This document shows positions 9,055 to 19,158 of a stretch of DNA of 64,000 bases, in pieces. Source of the DNA: Biformimicrobium ophioploci (GTDB lineage: Bacteria > Pseudomonadota > Gammaproteobacteria > Pseudomonadales > Cellvibrionaceae); contig NZ_BSYJ01000002.1 of NCBI RefSeq assembly GCF_030270605.1, forward strand, positions 310,001 through 374,000. The letters are read 5' to 3'. Positions within the stretch are counted from its first letter, which is position 1; each line of letters begins with the position of its first letter. The notes under the pieces were generated by a model. The model did not search any database, was not told the origin of the DNA, and was given only the letters and a program-made list of their open reading frames with translations. The translations under genes and the position numbers were made by a program.

Positions 9055-10565
9055 GCCAGCGCAGTATTTCGCTCAAGCAGCTGGTGCCCGGCTACGCAGG
9101 CATTCCCGAACTGGAAGTGACTGGCGTGGCACTGGACAGCCGCAAGGTTGTACCGGGTGGCCTGTTTATGGCGATTCCCGGCAGTGTGGTGGACGGCCGC
9201 GATTATATTCCGCAGGCCATAGACAAAGGCGCGGCCGCCATCCTGTGTGAGGCGGATGCGGTCAGTTGCGAACAGCGTGAAGGCGTCACCATTTGTGGCG
9301 TGCCGGGGCTTGCGGCGCGCATCGGTGAAATTGCCGCGCGTTTTTACGGCAAGCCGACAGAGTCCATTTACCTGGTGGGCGTGACCGGTACCAATGGCAA
9401 GTCGACCTGTGCCTACCTCGCGACACAGCTACTCGCGGCCCACTTCGGTAGCGCGGGCCTGATGGGGACCATCGGTAACGGCGTTTGGCGCGATGGCGAC
9501 ATCGACCTGGTGGAAACCGGGTTGACCACCCCGGACCCGGTACGCCTGCAGGAAGAATATGCGACGTTCCATGAGCAGGGCGTGCGCGCCGCGGCCATGG
9601 AAGTTTCCTCACACTCGCTCGACCAGGGCCGGGTGCACGGGCTGACATTTGATACGGCAATTTTTACCAACCTGAGCCGCGACCACCTGGATTACCACGG
9701 CACCATGGCCGCTTATGGATCGGCCAAGGAAAAACTGTTTGGCCTGCCGAAGATGCGTTTTGGCGTGATCAATGTGGACGACCCCTTCGGTGCCCAGCTG
9801 GCGGAGCGGGTCAAATTGCGCGGCCTCAAGGTAATCACTTACGGACTGCAGGGCGGCGATGTACGCGCGACGGAACTGCGCCGCCTTGAGCAGGGCTTTG
9901 TGGTCAAGCTCACTACCCCCTGGGGTGAGGGTGAGCTGCATGCCGCGCTGATGGGTGACTTCAATATCCACAACGCGCTGGCGGTGGTGGCCGCCGCAAA
10001 ATGTGCCGGCATGCCGTTCGAGAAAATCCTCGAGGTGTTCCCGAGCCTGCGCGCGGTGCCGGGGCGCATGGAGCGAGTGGAGAGCGATGCTGGAGATGAT
10101 GATATCTCCGTGCTGGTGGATTACGCCCACACGCCGGACGCACTGCGTGCAGCACTGGCGGCGGTGCGCCCTTATTGCCGCGGCCGCTTGTGGTGTGTGT
10201 TTGGTTGCGGCGGTGATCGCGACAGCGGCAAGCGCGCGCCAATGGGGCGCATTGCATCGGAAATGGCGGATGTCGCGGTAGTGACCAGCGACAACCCGCG
10301 CACCGAGGATCCGCAGGCGATTATCCGCGATGTCCTCGAAGGTGCGGCGGACAGCGCCCGGGTGGAGCCGGATCGCGCGAAAGCAATCGCCATGGCGGTT
10401 AGTGAAGCGGCCCCCGGCGATATCGTGTTGATCGCGGGCAAGGGACACGAGGATTACCAGATCATCGGCAAGGAACGCACGCATTTCTGTGATCGCGAGC
10501 ATGCCGAGCAACAGCTGGCTTTACGGGCCACTGGTAAAGCGCAGGACGCAGGAGGGACAGCATGA
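9051..10565 (+). CDS. murE: UDP-MurNAc-tripeptide synthetase MurE (meso-DAP adding)
   Basis: 504 residues. The ATP loop GVTGTNGKST lies near residue 110. DNPR at 414-417 is the meso-diaminopimelate recognition motif, so the peptidoglycan is DAP-type, as expected for a Gram-negative. The cytoplasmic enzyme adds meso-DAP to UDP-MurNAc-L-Ala-D-Glu. It overlaps ftsI by four bases at the start and murF by four at the end (ATGA), so ftsI-murE-murF are translationally coupled. Confidence 0.97.
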   Translation: MSQRSISLKQLVPGYAGIPELEVTGVALDSRKVVPGGLFMAIPGSVVDGRDYIPQAIDKGAAAILCEADAVSCEQREGVTICGVPGLAARIGEIAARFYGKPTESIYLVGVTGTNGKSTCAYLATQLLAAHFGSAGLMGTIGNGVWRDGDIDLVETGLTTPDPVRLQEEYATFHEQGVRAAAMEVSSHSLDQGRVHGLTFDTAIFTNLSRDHLDYHGTMAAYGSAKEKLFGLPKMRFGVINVDDPFGAQLAERVKLRGLKVITYGLQGGDVRATELRRLEQGFVVKLTTPWGEGELHAALMGDFNIHNALAVVAAAKCAGMPFEKILEVFPSLRAVPGRMERVESDAGDDDISVLVDYAHTPDALRAALAAVRPYCRGRLWCVFGCGGDRDSGKRAPMGRIASEMADVAVVTSDNPRTEDPQAIIRDVLEGAADSARVEPDRAKAIAMAVSEAAPGDIVLIAGKGHEDYQIIGKERTHFCDREHAEQQLALRATGKAQDAGGTA

Positions 10566-11920
10566 TCGAAGCGCTTTCCCTGCAGCAATTGCAGCAGCGT
10601 TTTGGTGGAGAGTTACACAACGGCGATGCCTGTTTCACAGGTGTCGGTACCGACTCACGTAATGTCGCCGAGGGTGACCTGTTCGTTGCGTTGAGCGGTG
10701 AGAATTTTGATGCGCACGATTTTGTCGCTTCCGTGGCGGACAAGGTGTGCGGCGTGATTGTCTCGCGTCACCTGCCGGACGTGAATGTGCCTCAGTGGCA
10801 GGTAGATGACACGGTAATCGCGCTGGGCCAGGTGGCCATGCTCTGCCGTGAAAAATTCTCCGGCAAGGTTATCGGCATCACCGGTTCCTGTGGCAAGACC
10901 ACGGTGAAGGAAATGCTGGCCGCTGTGTTGCAGCAGAAGCACAACGTCTGTGTGACGCGTGGCAACCTGAACAATCATATCGGTGTGCCGCTGACCCTGT
11001 TTGGGCTCGGTCACGAGCACGAAGTGGCGATTATTGAGATGGGCGCCAGTGGCCCGAGTGAAATCGGCTACCTGTGTAGCCTTGCCAGGCCGCAAGTCAC
11101 CGGCATCACCAATGTGCAGCCGGCACATGTGGAAGGTTTTGGCTCCATCCAGGGCATCGCCAATGCCAAGGGCCAGATCTACAGCGGCCTCGAGCAAAAT
11201 GGTGTGGCGGTGGTCAATGTGGACGACGATTTTGCGCCGCAGTGGTTGAACGCCATGCGCAGCGATATCGCCACCACCCGCGTATCGGTCGAACAGGCAG
11301 CGGATATTTTTGCCACTGACGCCAGTGTGAATGACGCGGGCTTTGCCAGCTTCACCCTGCACATCGGTGACAAGGCATTGCCGGTCAACCTGAAGGTCCT
11401 GGGTGGCCACAATGTGGCCAATGCGGTGATGGTCGCCGGCCTGGCCCGGGGTGTTGGACTTGAGGCGGAAGAGATCGTTGCCGGGATCGAGCAGTTCACC
11501 GGTGTTGCCGGACGTATGGCAGAGAGCGAGGGGCACGGTGCGTCACGCGTGATCGACGACAGCTATAACGCCAATCCCGGCTCCGTTACTGCGGCAATCA
11601 AGATGCTTGCCACTCGTGCCGGCAAGCGCGTGCTGGTGCTCGGCGACATGAAGGAACTGGGTGAGGACGCGCTCGAGCAACACCGCAATATGGGGCGCCT
11701 CGCGCGTCAGAGCGGTATCGACGCGCTGTACACCATTGGAGAGCTGGCTTCTGCCGCTTCGGAAAGTTTTGGCGCAGACGGGCGTCACTATCCGGATCGG
11801 CAGGCACTGGTTCGAGAATTATCAGCCCAGCTGGACGAGCACACGACGGTGCTGGTCAAGGGCTCCCGCAGTGCGCGCATGGAGTTGATCGTGCAGGCAC
11901 TGACACAAGAGGAAGGTTAA
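10562..11920 (+). CDS. murF: UDP-MurNAc-tripeptide--D-Ala-D-Ala ligase MurF
   Basis: 452 residues, normal for MurF. Seen are the N-terminal Mur ligase domain ([18 protein letters not shown]), the ATP loop [15 protein letters not shown] near residue 108, [13 protein letters not shown], and [11 protein letters not shown] in the C-terminal region. It adds D-Ala-D-Ala to complete the UDP-MurNAc-pentapeptide. The ATG is preceded by GCAGGAGGGACAGC, a strong ribosome site lying inside the end of murE. Two bases separate it from mraY. Confidence 0.97.
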   Translation: MIEALSLQQLQQRFGGELHNGDACFTGVGTDSRNVAEGDLFVALSGENFDAHDFVASVADKVCGVIVSRHLPDVNVPQWQVDDTVIALGQVAMLCREKFSGKVIGITGSCGKTTVKEMLAAVLQQKHNVCVTRGNLNNHIGVPLTLFGLGHEHEVAIIEMGASGPSEIGYLCSLARPQVTGITNVQPAHVEGFGSIQGIANAKGQIYSGLEQNGVAVVNVDDDFAPQWLNAMRSDIATTRVSVEQAADIFATDASVNDAGFASFTLHIGDKALPVNLKVLGGHNVANAVMVAGLARGVGLEAEEIVAGIEQFTGVAGRMAESEGHGASRVIDDSYNANPGSVTAAIKMLATRAGKRVLVLGDMKELGEDALEQHRNMGRLARQSGIDALYTIGELASAASESFGADGRHYPDRQALVRELSAQLDEHTTVLVKGSRSARMELIVQALTQEEG

Positions 11921-11922
11921 TC

Positions 11923-13005
11923 ATGCTGGTTTGGCTGGCCGAGTATTTACAGCAGTACGTAAGTGGTTTCTCGGTATTCCAGTACCTGACCGTGCGCGCG
12001 ATTCTGGGAGTGCTGACGGCACTGGGAATTTCCCTGATCGTCGGTCCCAAGATGATCTACTGGCTGAACCATATGCAGGTCGGCCAGGCGGTGCGCGATG
12101 ACGGCCCCGAGAGTCACCTGAGTAAATCGGGTACGCCGACCATGGGCGGCACCCTGATTCTGGCTGCGATCTTCGCGTCAGTGCTGCTCTGGGCGGACCT
12201 GTCGAATCGCTATGTGCTGGTGACCATGGCGGTGACCTTTATTTTTGGTGCGGTCGGCTTTGTCGATGATTACAAGAAGGTGGTGGAGAAGAACCCACGC
12301 GGCCTGATTGCGCGCTGGAAATATTTCTGGCAATCGGTGGCGGGCCTGGGCGCTGCGATCTACCTGTATATGACCGCGGCCACGCCCGCGGAAACGCAGC
12401 TGATTATTCCGTTCTTCAAAAATGTGGCGCTGGATCTGGGCCCCATGTACATCGTGCTGACGTACTTCGTCATCGTCGGCACCAGTAACGCGGTCAACCT
12501 GACCGACGGACTGGATGGCCTCGCGATCATGCCCACGGTACTGGTTGGCGGTGCGCTGGGTGTTATCGCCTATCTGGTGGGTAACGCGCAGTTTGCGCCT
12601 TACCTGCATATCCCGTTTATCGCGGGGGCCGGTGAGCTGGTGGTGTTCTGCGCGGCACTTGGCGGTGCGGGGCTCGGGTTCCTGTGGTTCAACACCTATC
12701 CCGCACAGGTATTTATGGGGGATGTAGGCGCGCTGGCACTGGGTGCGGCGCTCGGGGTGATGGCGGTGATCGTACGCCATGAAATTGTGCTGTTCATTAT
12801 GGGCGGCGTATTTGTGCTGGAGACGGTGTCGGTCATTCTGCAGGTCGCTTCTTTCAAGCTGACCGGCAAACGGATTTTCCGGATGGCGCCGCTGCATCAC
12901 CACTATGAATTGAAAGGGTGGCCTGAACCGCGCGTGATCGTGCGCTTCTGGATCATCACCGTTGTACTGGTCCTGTTCGGGCTGGCAACACTGAAACTCA
13001 GATAA
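11923..13005 (+). CDS. mraY: Phospho-MurNAc-pentapeptide transferase MraY
   Basis: 360 residues with ten predicted membrane helices. Hallmarks include GTPTMGG (about residues 68-74), the aspartate-rich [19 protein letters not shown] and the [15 protein letters not shown] motif in the last cytoplasmic loop. MraY transfers phospho-MurNAc-pentapeptide to undecaprenyl phosphate, making lipid I at the inner membrane. AGAGGAAGGTTAATC precedes the ATG. Confidence 0.98.
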   Translation: MLVWLAEYLQQYVSGFSVFQYLTVRAILGVLTALGISLIVGPKMIYWLNHMQVGQAVRDDGPESHLSKSGTPTMGGTLILAAIFASVLLWADLSNRYVLVTMAVTFIFGAVGFVDDYKKVVEKNPRGLIARWKYFWQSVAGLGAAIYLYMTAATPAETQLIIPFFKNVALDLGPMYIVLTYFVIVGTSNAVNLTDGLDGLAIMPTVLVGGALGVIAYLVGNAQFAPYLHIPFIAGAGELVVFCAALGGAGLGFLWFNTYPAQVFMGDVGALALGAALGVMAVIVRHEIVLFIMGGVFVLETVSVILQVASFKLTGKRIFRMAPLHHHYELKGWPEPRVIVRFWIITVVLVLFGLATLKLR

Positions 13006-13031
13006 AAAGACTGGCTGGAAATAGATAACAA

Positions 13032-14426
13032 ATGGCAACCAGTGACTTGATAGCATCCAACGCGATGCGGGTCGTAATCGGGCTCGGGGCGAGCGGCGTT
13101 TCTGCCGTGCGTTACCTGCGCGCCGAGGGTTTGCCGTGCGTGGTTTTCGATACTCGCGAGCAGCCGGCGGGGCTGGACGCATTCCGGGAAGCTTTCCCGG
13201 ATGTCGCAGTACATACCGGCGCTCTCAACCCGGAGGTGCTGGCAAGCGCAGCAGAACTGATTGTGAGCCCGGGCGTATCTGTGAAGACGCCAGAGATCCG
13301 TGCCGCTGCCGAGGCCGGTGTGCCGGTGATCGGCGATGTAGAGCTGTTTGCCCGTGCCATCAAAGGAATGCCGCTGGACCTGGTGGCTATTACCGGCTCC
13401 AACGCCAAAAGTACCGTTACTACCCTGCTGGGTGATATGGCCAAAGCGGCCGGTCGCAATGTGGTGATCGGCGGCAATATCGGCGTGCCGGTGCTGGATC
13501 TGTTACCACTGGAAGGTGTGGATACGGTGGTGCTGGAGCTGTCCAGTTTCCAGCTGGAAACCACCTATTCGCTGGAAGCGACTGCCGCCACGATCCTCAA
13601 CATTTCCGAGGATCATATGGATCGTTATGACAGCCTGGCTGAATACCATCAGGCCAAGCTGCGTATCGTGCGCGGTGCGCACAGGGTGCTGGTCAATCGC
13701 GACGACGCACTGACACAGCCGCCGATGGCGCAGGGTGTGGAGTACCGCAGCTTCGGTGGCGGCAACCCGGACCTCAAGCAGTACGGCACTATTGATATCG
13801 ACGGCGAAAAGTGGCTTGCGAAAGGGCCGCGCGCGTTGATGCCGGTCACCGAACTGGGCACCGTCGGCAGCCACAACGTATTGAATGCACTTTCGGCATT
13901 TGCCCTCGGTGACATGATCGGCCTGGAAGAAGAGCCGATGCTGGAAACCCTGCGGGTGTTCCACGGACTGGCGCACCGGTGCGAAAAAGTAGCGGAGTTT
14001 GCCGGCCTGTATTTCGTAAACGATTCCAAGGGCACTAATGTCGGTGCAACCCTGGCGGCGGTGGAAGGCCTCGGCGAAGACCACAATGTGGTTCTGCTGG
14101 CCGGAGGCGTCGGCAAGGGCGCGGACTTCTCACCGCTGCGTGAGGGCGCGCCGTCCCTGCGGGCCCTGGTCACCTTCGGCCAGGATGGCCCGGTCATCGC
14201 ACAGGCGTTTGGCAACAGCTGTGAAAGTTATGCGGTGCAAGACATGGCCGAGGCGCTGGCAAAAGCCGTGGAAGTGGCCCAGCCCGGTGATTTCGTATTG
14301 CTGTCGCCGGCCTGTGCCAGCTTTGACCAGTATCGCAACTTCGAGGTGCGTGGTGAGCATTTCCGCTCGCTGGTGAAAGCGCTGGAGCAGCAGCACGATG
14401 CAAGCGGGGAGGTGGCCAATGCCTGA
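13032..14426 (+). CDS. murD: UDP-MurNAc-L-alanine--D-glutamate ligase MurD
   Basis: 464 residues, slightly longer than usual. The N-terminal Rossmann part has VVIGLGASGVSAVRYL. The ATP loop reads AITGSNAKSTVTTLLG, the Pseudomonas-type variant of GTNGKST. SSFQLE, ISEDHMDRY and NDSKGTN are also present. It adds D-Glu to UDP-MurNAc-L-Ala. The start used is ATG 13032 with GGAAATAG upstream; ATG 13065 would give a length nearer the family norm. The gene end overlaps the ftsW start. Confidence 0.96.
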   Translation: MATSDLIASNAMRVVIGLGASGVSAVRYLRAEGLPCVVFDTREQPAGLDAFREAFPDVAVHTGALNPEVLASAAELIVSPGVSVKTPEIRAAAEAGVPVIGDVELFARAIKGMPLDLVAITGSNAKSTVTTLLGDMAKAAGRNVVIGGNIGVPVLDLLPLEGVDTVVLELSSFQLETTYSLEATAATILNISEDHMDRYDSLAEYHQAKLRIVRGAHRVLVNRDDALTQPPMAQGVEYRSFGGGNPDLKQYGTIDIDGEKWLAKGPRALMPVTELGTVGSHNVLNALSAFALGDMIGLEEEPMLETLRVFHGLAHRCEKVAEFAGLYFVNDSKGTNVGATLAAVEGLGEDHNVVLLAGGVGKGADFSPLREGAPSLRALVTFGQDGPVIAQAFGNSCESYAVQDMAEALAKAVEVAQPGDFVLLSPACASFDQYRNFEVRGEHFRSLVKALEQQHDASGEVANA

Positions 14427-15672
14427 TGCCGGTTCCTCCAAATCGATGATGCCGACGGCGCCGCTGAAGAACCCGTGGCTGATGCCGCTGGCCGTCGCCG
14501 CGCTGATCAGCATCGGTCTGGTGATGGTGGCTTCTGCCTCGATCAGTAATGCGGCGGAATCCTACGGAAATCCCTGGCATTACCTCACACGTCACTGCAT
14601 TTACCTGGTATTGGCGCTGTGTGGCATGGCTGTAGTGGCAATGATCCCGATGGATATCTGGCAACGCCTTTCCTGGCCGCTGTTGCTGTTCGCGATCCTG
14701 CTGCTGGTGGCAGTGCTTGTGCCGGGCCTCGGGCGCCGCGTCAACGGAGCACTGCGCTGGATTGCTGTGGGACCGTTCAGCGTGCAGCCGGCGGAAGTGG
14801 CGAAGTTCTGCGTGATCGTGTTCTTTGCCAGCTTCCTCACGCGGCGCTACGCGCAGATCCGCCACTGGGGCAGCTTCCTGATTCCGTTTGTGCTGCTGGG
14901 CATCGTTGCGGTGCTGCTGCTGGCGGAGCCGGACTTCGGCTCGGTCGTGGTGATCTCGCTGACCGTGATGGCGATGGTGTTCCTCGCCGGCGCGCGCCTG
15001 CCGCATACCTTCGTGCTGGTGATGCTGGCGCTCGGTGCGCTGGTGGCAATCGCCATTGCCAGCCCTTATCGACTGGAGCGCCTGTCGACCTTTATGGATC
15101 CGTGGGCAGCGAAGTTCTCCGGCGGTTACCAGCTGACCCAGTCCCTGATTGCTTTCGGCCAGGGCGAATGGGCCGGCGTCGGGCTTGGCAACAGCGTGCA
15201 GAAACTGCTGTATCTACCGGAAGCTCATACAGACTTTGTTTTTGCAGTGCTCTCCGAGGAATGGGGTCTTGCCGGTGGGCTGGCAGTGATCGCGCTGTTT
15301 GTGGTGCTGATCCAGCAGATGCTGAAGCTGGTAAGCGCAGCGCTCCTGCACAAGCGCTTTTTTGACGCGATGGTGGTGTTCGGCGTGGCGGTGCTGTTCG
15401 CAGGGCAGGCATTTATCAATATGGGCGTGGCATCGGGCCTGTTGCCTACCAAGGGCCTGACACTGCCGTTTGTCAGTTTCGGCGGCAGTAGCCTGATCGT
15501 CTGCAGCGCATTGTTCGCGCTGGTGCTGCGTGTGCAGTACGAACTGGCCCGCGGCCCTGTGCAACAGGCTAGCGCCAAGAAGGATGGCCCGGTTCTCCGG
15601 ACCAGCAAGCGCGCGGCCAACAGCAGCAAATCCCGAGTGAAGGATGACGCTCTGCAGGAGGTGGCCGCATGA
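14419..15672 (+). CDS. ftsW: Peptidoglycan glycosyltransferase FtsW (SEDS family)
   Basis: About 417 residues, ten membrane helices. SEDS hallmarks are present: ASAS near the first helix, GRRVNGALRWIAVGPFSVQPAEVAKF, YQLTQSLIAFGQGEWAGVGLGNSVQKLLYLPEAHTDFVFAVLSEEWG and the C-terminal MGVASGLLPTKGLTLPFVSFGGSSL. It polymerises lipid II at the septum with FtsI. ATG 14419 is preferred to 14398 because GGGGAGG lies six bases upstream and the protein then starts eight bases before the murD stop. The C-terminal tail is long, basic and Ser-rich. The stop overlaps murG as ATGA. Confidence 0.96.
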   Translation: MPDAGSSKSMMPTAPLKNPWLMPLAVAALISIGLVMVASASISNAAESYGNPWHYLTRHCIYLVLALCGMAVVAMIPMDIWQRLSWPLLLFAILLLVAVLVPGLGRRVNGALRWIAVGPFSVQPAEVAKFCVIVFFASFLTRRYAQIRHWGSFLIPFVLLGIVAVLLLAEPDFGSVVVISLTVMAMVFLAGARLPHTFVLVMLALGALVAIAIASPYRLERLSTFMDPWAAKFSGGYQLTQSLIAFGQGEWAGVGLGNSVQKLLYLPEAHTDFVFAVLSEEWGLAGGLAVIALFVVLIQQMLKLVSAALLHKRFFDAMVVFGVAVLFAGQAFINMGVASGLLPTKGLTLPFVSFGGSSLIVCSALFALVLRVQYELARGPVQQASAKKDGPVLRTSKRAANSSKSRVKDDALQEVAA

Positions 15673-16748
15673 GCAGCCTGCAGGGCAAGAAAATACTGGT
15701 AATGGCCGGCGGTACCGGTGGCCATGTGTTTCCCGCACTGGCGGTGGCACGCGCACTGGAAGACACCGGGGCGGAAATCGCCTGGATGGGCACCCGCCGC
15801 GGTATCGAGTCGCGTCTGATGCCGCAGGAAAATATTCCGCTGCACTGTATCGATGTGGAGGGCGTGCGCGGCAAGGGCAAGCTGGCGCTGTTGAAGGCGC
15901 CGTGGCAGGTAAGTAAGGCGCTATCGCAGGCGCGCGGGATTATCCGCACGGTGCAGCCGGACCTGGTACTCGGCTTTGGCGGTTTTGCCTCGGGCCCCGG
16001 TGGGCTGGCGGCGAAACTGTGCGGGCTGCCGCTGCTGATTCACGAACAGAATGCAGTCGCGGGCACCACTAACCGGTTGCTGGCGAAAATCGCAGACCGG
16101 GTCATGGCAGCGTTTCCGTGTGACCTGAAGGGGGCCACGGTAGTGGGCAACCCGGTACGCAAGGACATCGCACGGTTACCGGAGCCGGCGGCGCGCGTCG
16201 GCAGTGGCCAGCAGGGCCGTTACCTGCTGGTACTGGGCGGTAGCCTGGGCGCACAGGCAATTAATGAAACCTTGCCGCAGGCGCTGGCGCAGTTGCCTGC
16301 TGAGCAACGGCCGCTGGTGGTACACCAGGCGGGCCCGAAATTGATTGAGAGCGCGCAGCGTGCCTATGAAGAAGCGGGTGTGGCCGCGCGGGTGATTCCG
16401 TTTATCGATGATATGGCGGATGCCTATGCGGGCGCAGACCTGGTGGTGTGTCGTGCCGGCGCTCTGACGGTATCGGAAGTGGCGGCGGCGGGTGTCGGGG
16501 CAATCATGGTCCCGTTCCCCTATGCCATCGACGACCACCAGACAAAAAATGGCGAGTGGTTGGCAAATGCCGGCGCTGGCGAAGTGATACAGCAGAAAGA
16601 CCTGACTGCAGAACTGCTGGCTGAAAAACTGGCAGCGCTGTTCGGCCAGCCGCAGCGTCTGCTGCAGATGGCAGAAGCGGCGAGAGATGCGGCAAAGACT
16701 GGCGCGACAGGCGATGTGGTAGAAGCCTGTGAGGAATTAGTGAGGTAG
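15669..16748 (+). CDS. murG: Lipid II synthase MurG (GT28)
   Basis: 359 residues. [16 protein letters not shown] near the N-terminus, [24 protein letters not shown] and the C-terminal [15 protein letters not shown] with [17 protein letters not shown] are the standard GT28 motifs for lipid I binding and UDP-GlcNAc recognition. It adds GlcNAc to lipid I on the cytoplasmic face of the membrane. The start overlaps ftsW, with CAGGAGGTGGCCGC upstream. Two bases separate it from murC. Confidence 0.98.
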   Translation: MSSLQGKKILVMAGGTGGHVFPALAVARALEDTGAEIAWMGTRRGIESRLMPQENIPLHCIDVEGVRGKGKLALLKAPWQVSKALSQARGIIRTVQPDLVLGFGGFASGPGGLAAKLCGLPLLIHEQNAVAGTTNRLLAKIADRVMAAFPCDLKGATVVGNPVRKDIARLPEPAARVGSGQQGRYLLVLGGSLGAQAINETLPQALAQLPAEQRPLVVHQAGPKLIESAQRAYEEAGVAARVIPFIDDMADAYAGADLVVCRAGALTVSEVAAAGVGAIMVPFPYAIDDHQTKNGEWLANAGAGEVIQQKDLTAELLAEKLAALFGQPQRLLQMAEAARDAAKTGATGDVVEACEELVR

Positions 16749-16750
16749 TT

Positions 16751-18241
16751 ATGTCCGAACGCGAAGAGCTTTTCAGTGCAGCGGTAGCCGGGGAAGATTA
16801 CTTCCGGATGCCGGGTATGCGCCGCATCCGTCGTATCCACTTTATCGGTATCGGCGGCGCGGGCATGAGCGGCATCGCCGAAGTATTGCAGAACCAGGGT
16901 TACCAGGTATCCGGTTCGGACCTGAAAGAGAGCGGCGTGACCGACCGCCTGCGCGGTATGGGCATCGAGGTGTTCATCGGTCACCGCGCGGAGAATGTGG
17001 CCGATGTGGATGTGGTGGTGAACTCGTCCGCGATCCACACGGACAACCCGGAATACCTGGCCGCGAAGGAAAACCGTATCCCGGTGGTACGCCGCGCGGA
17101 GATGCTCGGTGAGCTGATGCGCTATCGCTACGGTATTGCCGTAGCGGGTACGCATGGCAAGACCACCACCACCAGTCTGCTTGCGTCGATTTTTGCTGCG
17201 GACCAGCGTGACCCGACATTTGTGATCGGCGGCCTGGTGAACAGTGCTGGCACCAATGCGGCGCTGGGTGAAAGCCGTTACCTGATCGCGGAAGCGGATG
17301 AAAGCGATGCGTCGTTTATTCACCTGCAGCCGATGGTGACAGTAATCACCAATATCGATGCCGACCATATGGAAACCTATGGCGGCGACTTTAATAAGGT
17401 GAAGCAGATTTTTGTCGACTTCATTCACAACCTGCCGTTCTACGGCCTCGCGGTTGTGTGTGGGGATGACGAGAATGTCCAGGAAGTGCTGCCGCGGTTT
17501 TCGCGCCCGGTGCTGACCTATGGATTTGACGAAGAAAATGATTTCCGCATTCGCGACGTACGCCAGGAGCCGATGCGCAGTTTCTTCACGGTGGAAAGGC
17601 CGGATATGGAACCGCTGGAAGTCTGTGTGAACACACCCGGGATCCACAACGTGCTGAACGCGACTGCGGCGATTGCCGTTGCCACGGACGAGGGCGTGTC
17701 CGACGAGGCAATCAAGGCGGGCCTGGAGAATTTCCAGGGCGTGGGGCGCCGCTTCCAGGTGTACGGGCATTTCCCGGTGGAAGGCAGCGACCCGGCGAAC
17801 GAAGAGAGCAAGGTGATGCTGGTGGACGACTACGGTCACCACCCGCGGGAAGTGGCAGCGACCATCAGGGCGGTGCGCGATGGCTGGCCGGAACGTCGCC
17901 TGGTGATGGTGTACCAGCCGCATCGCTATACGCGCACGCGCGACCTGTTCGAGGATTTTGTACAGGTACTGTCCTCGGTGGACAAGCTGGTATTGCTGGA
18001 TGTGTACAGCGCGGGCGAGGACCCGATTCCTGGTGCGGACGGGCGCACCCTGTCGCGCAGCATTCGCAACCGTGGCCAGCAGGATCCGATTTTCGTGGAG
18101 CACGTGGATGAGGTGCCGGAAATACTGCAGGGCGTGCTGGAGCCCGGCGACATAGTGCTGACCCAGGGCGCCGGCAATGTCGGCACACTCGCCGGGCGCC
18201 TGACGGAAACCCTGTTTTCCGGAACCGGTGAGGCGGGCTGA
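16751..18241 (+). CDS. murC: UDP-N-acetylmuramate--L-alanine ligase MurC
   Basis: 496 residues. The Rossmann motif [18 protein letters not shown] starts near residue 33 after a polar N-terminal extension, followed by the ATP loop [14 protein letters not shown] near residue 133 and [15 protein letters not shown] motifs typical of MurC. It adds the first amino acid, L-Ala, to UDP-MurNAc. GAGGTAGTT precedes the ATG. The stop overlaps the ftsQ start by one base. In E. coli ddlB follows murC; here ftsQ follows directly. Confidence 0.97.
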   Translation: MSEREELFSAAVAGEDYFRMPGMRRIRRIHFIGIGGAGMSGIAEVLQNQGYQVSGSDLKESGVTDRLRGMGIEVFIGHRAENVADVDVVVNSSAIHTDNPEYLAAKENRIPVVRRAEMLGELMRYRYGIAVAGTHGKTTTTSLLASIFAADQRDPTFVIGGLVNSAGTNAALGESRYLIAEADESDASFIHLQPMVTVITNIDADHMETYGGDFNKVKQIFVDFIHNLPFYGLAVVCGDDENVQEVLPRFSRPVLTYGFDEENDFRIRDVRQEPMRSFFTVERPDMEPLEVCVNTPGIHNVLNATAAIAVATDEGVSDEAIKAGLENFQGVGRRFQVYGHFPVEGSDPANEESKVMLVDDYGHHPREVAATIRAVRDGWPERRLVMVYQPHRYTRTRDLFEDFVQVLSSVDKLVLLDVYSAGEDPIPGADGRTLSRSIRNRGQQDPIFVEHVDEVPEILQGVLEPGDIVLTQGAGNVGTLAGRLTETLFSGTGEAG

Positions 18242-19047
18242 TGGCGCCGCAGCCGGCAAAGAAGGAAAAACAGAAGGCGGCGGCCAAGAAAAAACGCCCG
18301 CGTGGCGCCAGCCGTCGCCCGGACGCCGATGCGCCGAGCTTTTGGCCGGCTGTCCTGAAAGGCCTGCTGGTTTGTGTACTGGGTGTTGGCCTGCTATATG
18401 GCGCGGTGCTGGGAGTGCAGCAACTGCCGGTACCGAAGGTGCCGGATGCAACAGCGCTGAAGAATGTGGAAGTGCGCGGTGAGTTCCGCGCGGTGAGTCA
18501 GGCCCGCGTAGAGGAACTGTTGCTGCCGCTGCTGGCGCCGGGGTTTTTCAGCCTCGATGTCAAGGGCGTGAAAGAAGTGCTGGAAGCCGAAGGCTGGATT
18601 CGCCAGGCCGCTGTCGGCCGGCGCTGGCCACAGGGCATCTGGATCGAGATTACGGAAGAGCAGCCGCTGGCCTACTGGGGTAAAGACAGGATGCTGGTGG
18701 CGAGTGGCAAGATCCTGCAGCGGCCGCAGGGGTTAGCCAGCAAGGCCTTGCCGCTGCTGTCGGGACCGGAAGAGTCGGTGCGGGAAGTGATGGAGCGCTA
18801 CCGCGACCTGAATGCATTGTTGCAGGGCAGCGGCATGAGCATCGCAAGCCTGCAGCTGGAAAACGCAGGCTGGTTGCTGGAGATGAAGTCCGGCGTGCGC
18901 ATGGTACTGGGTACTGGCGAGCTGCTGCAGAAAGTGGAGCGCTTTCTGGCGCTGAGCAAGGGCTTGCTGGCGCCATACCTGGACCGGGTGGCGGGCGTGG
19001 ATGCGCGCTACAGCAACGCACTGGCGGTGCAGTGGAAAGACAGCTGA
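18241..19047 (+). CDS. ftsQ: Cell division protein FtsQ
   Basis: 268 residues. A highly basic cytoplasmic N-terminus (Lys/Arg/Ala-rich, about residues 1-35) is followed by one transmembrane helix (about 38-60), then a POTRA domain (VEVRGEFRAVSQARVEELLLPLLAPGFFSLDVKGVKEVLEAEGWIRQAAVGRRWPQGIWIEITEEQPLAYW) and the FtsQ beta domain. It links FtsL/FtsB to the Z-ring partners in the divisome. The call rests on topology, the POTRA signature and position before ftsA. It directly follows murC, with no ddlB between. Confidence 0.95.
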   Translation: MAPQPAKKEKQKAAAKKKRPRGASRRPDADAPSFWPAVLKGLLVCVLGVGLLYGAVLGVQQLPVPKVPDATALKNVEVRGEFRAVSQARVEELLLPLLAPGFFSLDVKGVKEVLEAEGWIRQAAVGRRWPQGIWIEITEEQPLAYWGKDRMLVASGKILQRPQGLASKALPLLSGPEESVREVMERYRDLNALLQGSGMSIASLQLENAGWLLEMKSGVRMVLGTGELLQKVERFLALSKGLLAPYLDRVAGVDARYSNALAVQWKDS

Positions 19048-19158
19048 GTCGATGATGAAAAACAGGCGAATAAAAAGCCGCTGATTGAACAGAAAATAAA
19101 ACAACAGAATTGATTACAACAATAAAGCTGCGCGCGTCAGTGCAGCGAGGTGGATGAA

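Noticed and set aside
16520-18451. 643-codon open frame antisense to murC
   Set aside because: murC has full Mur-ligase motifs; the antisense frame is low-complexity His/Arg-rich, typical of a shadow.
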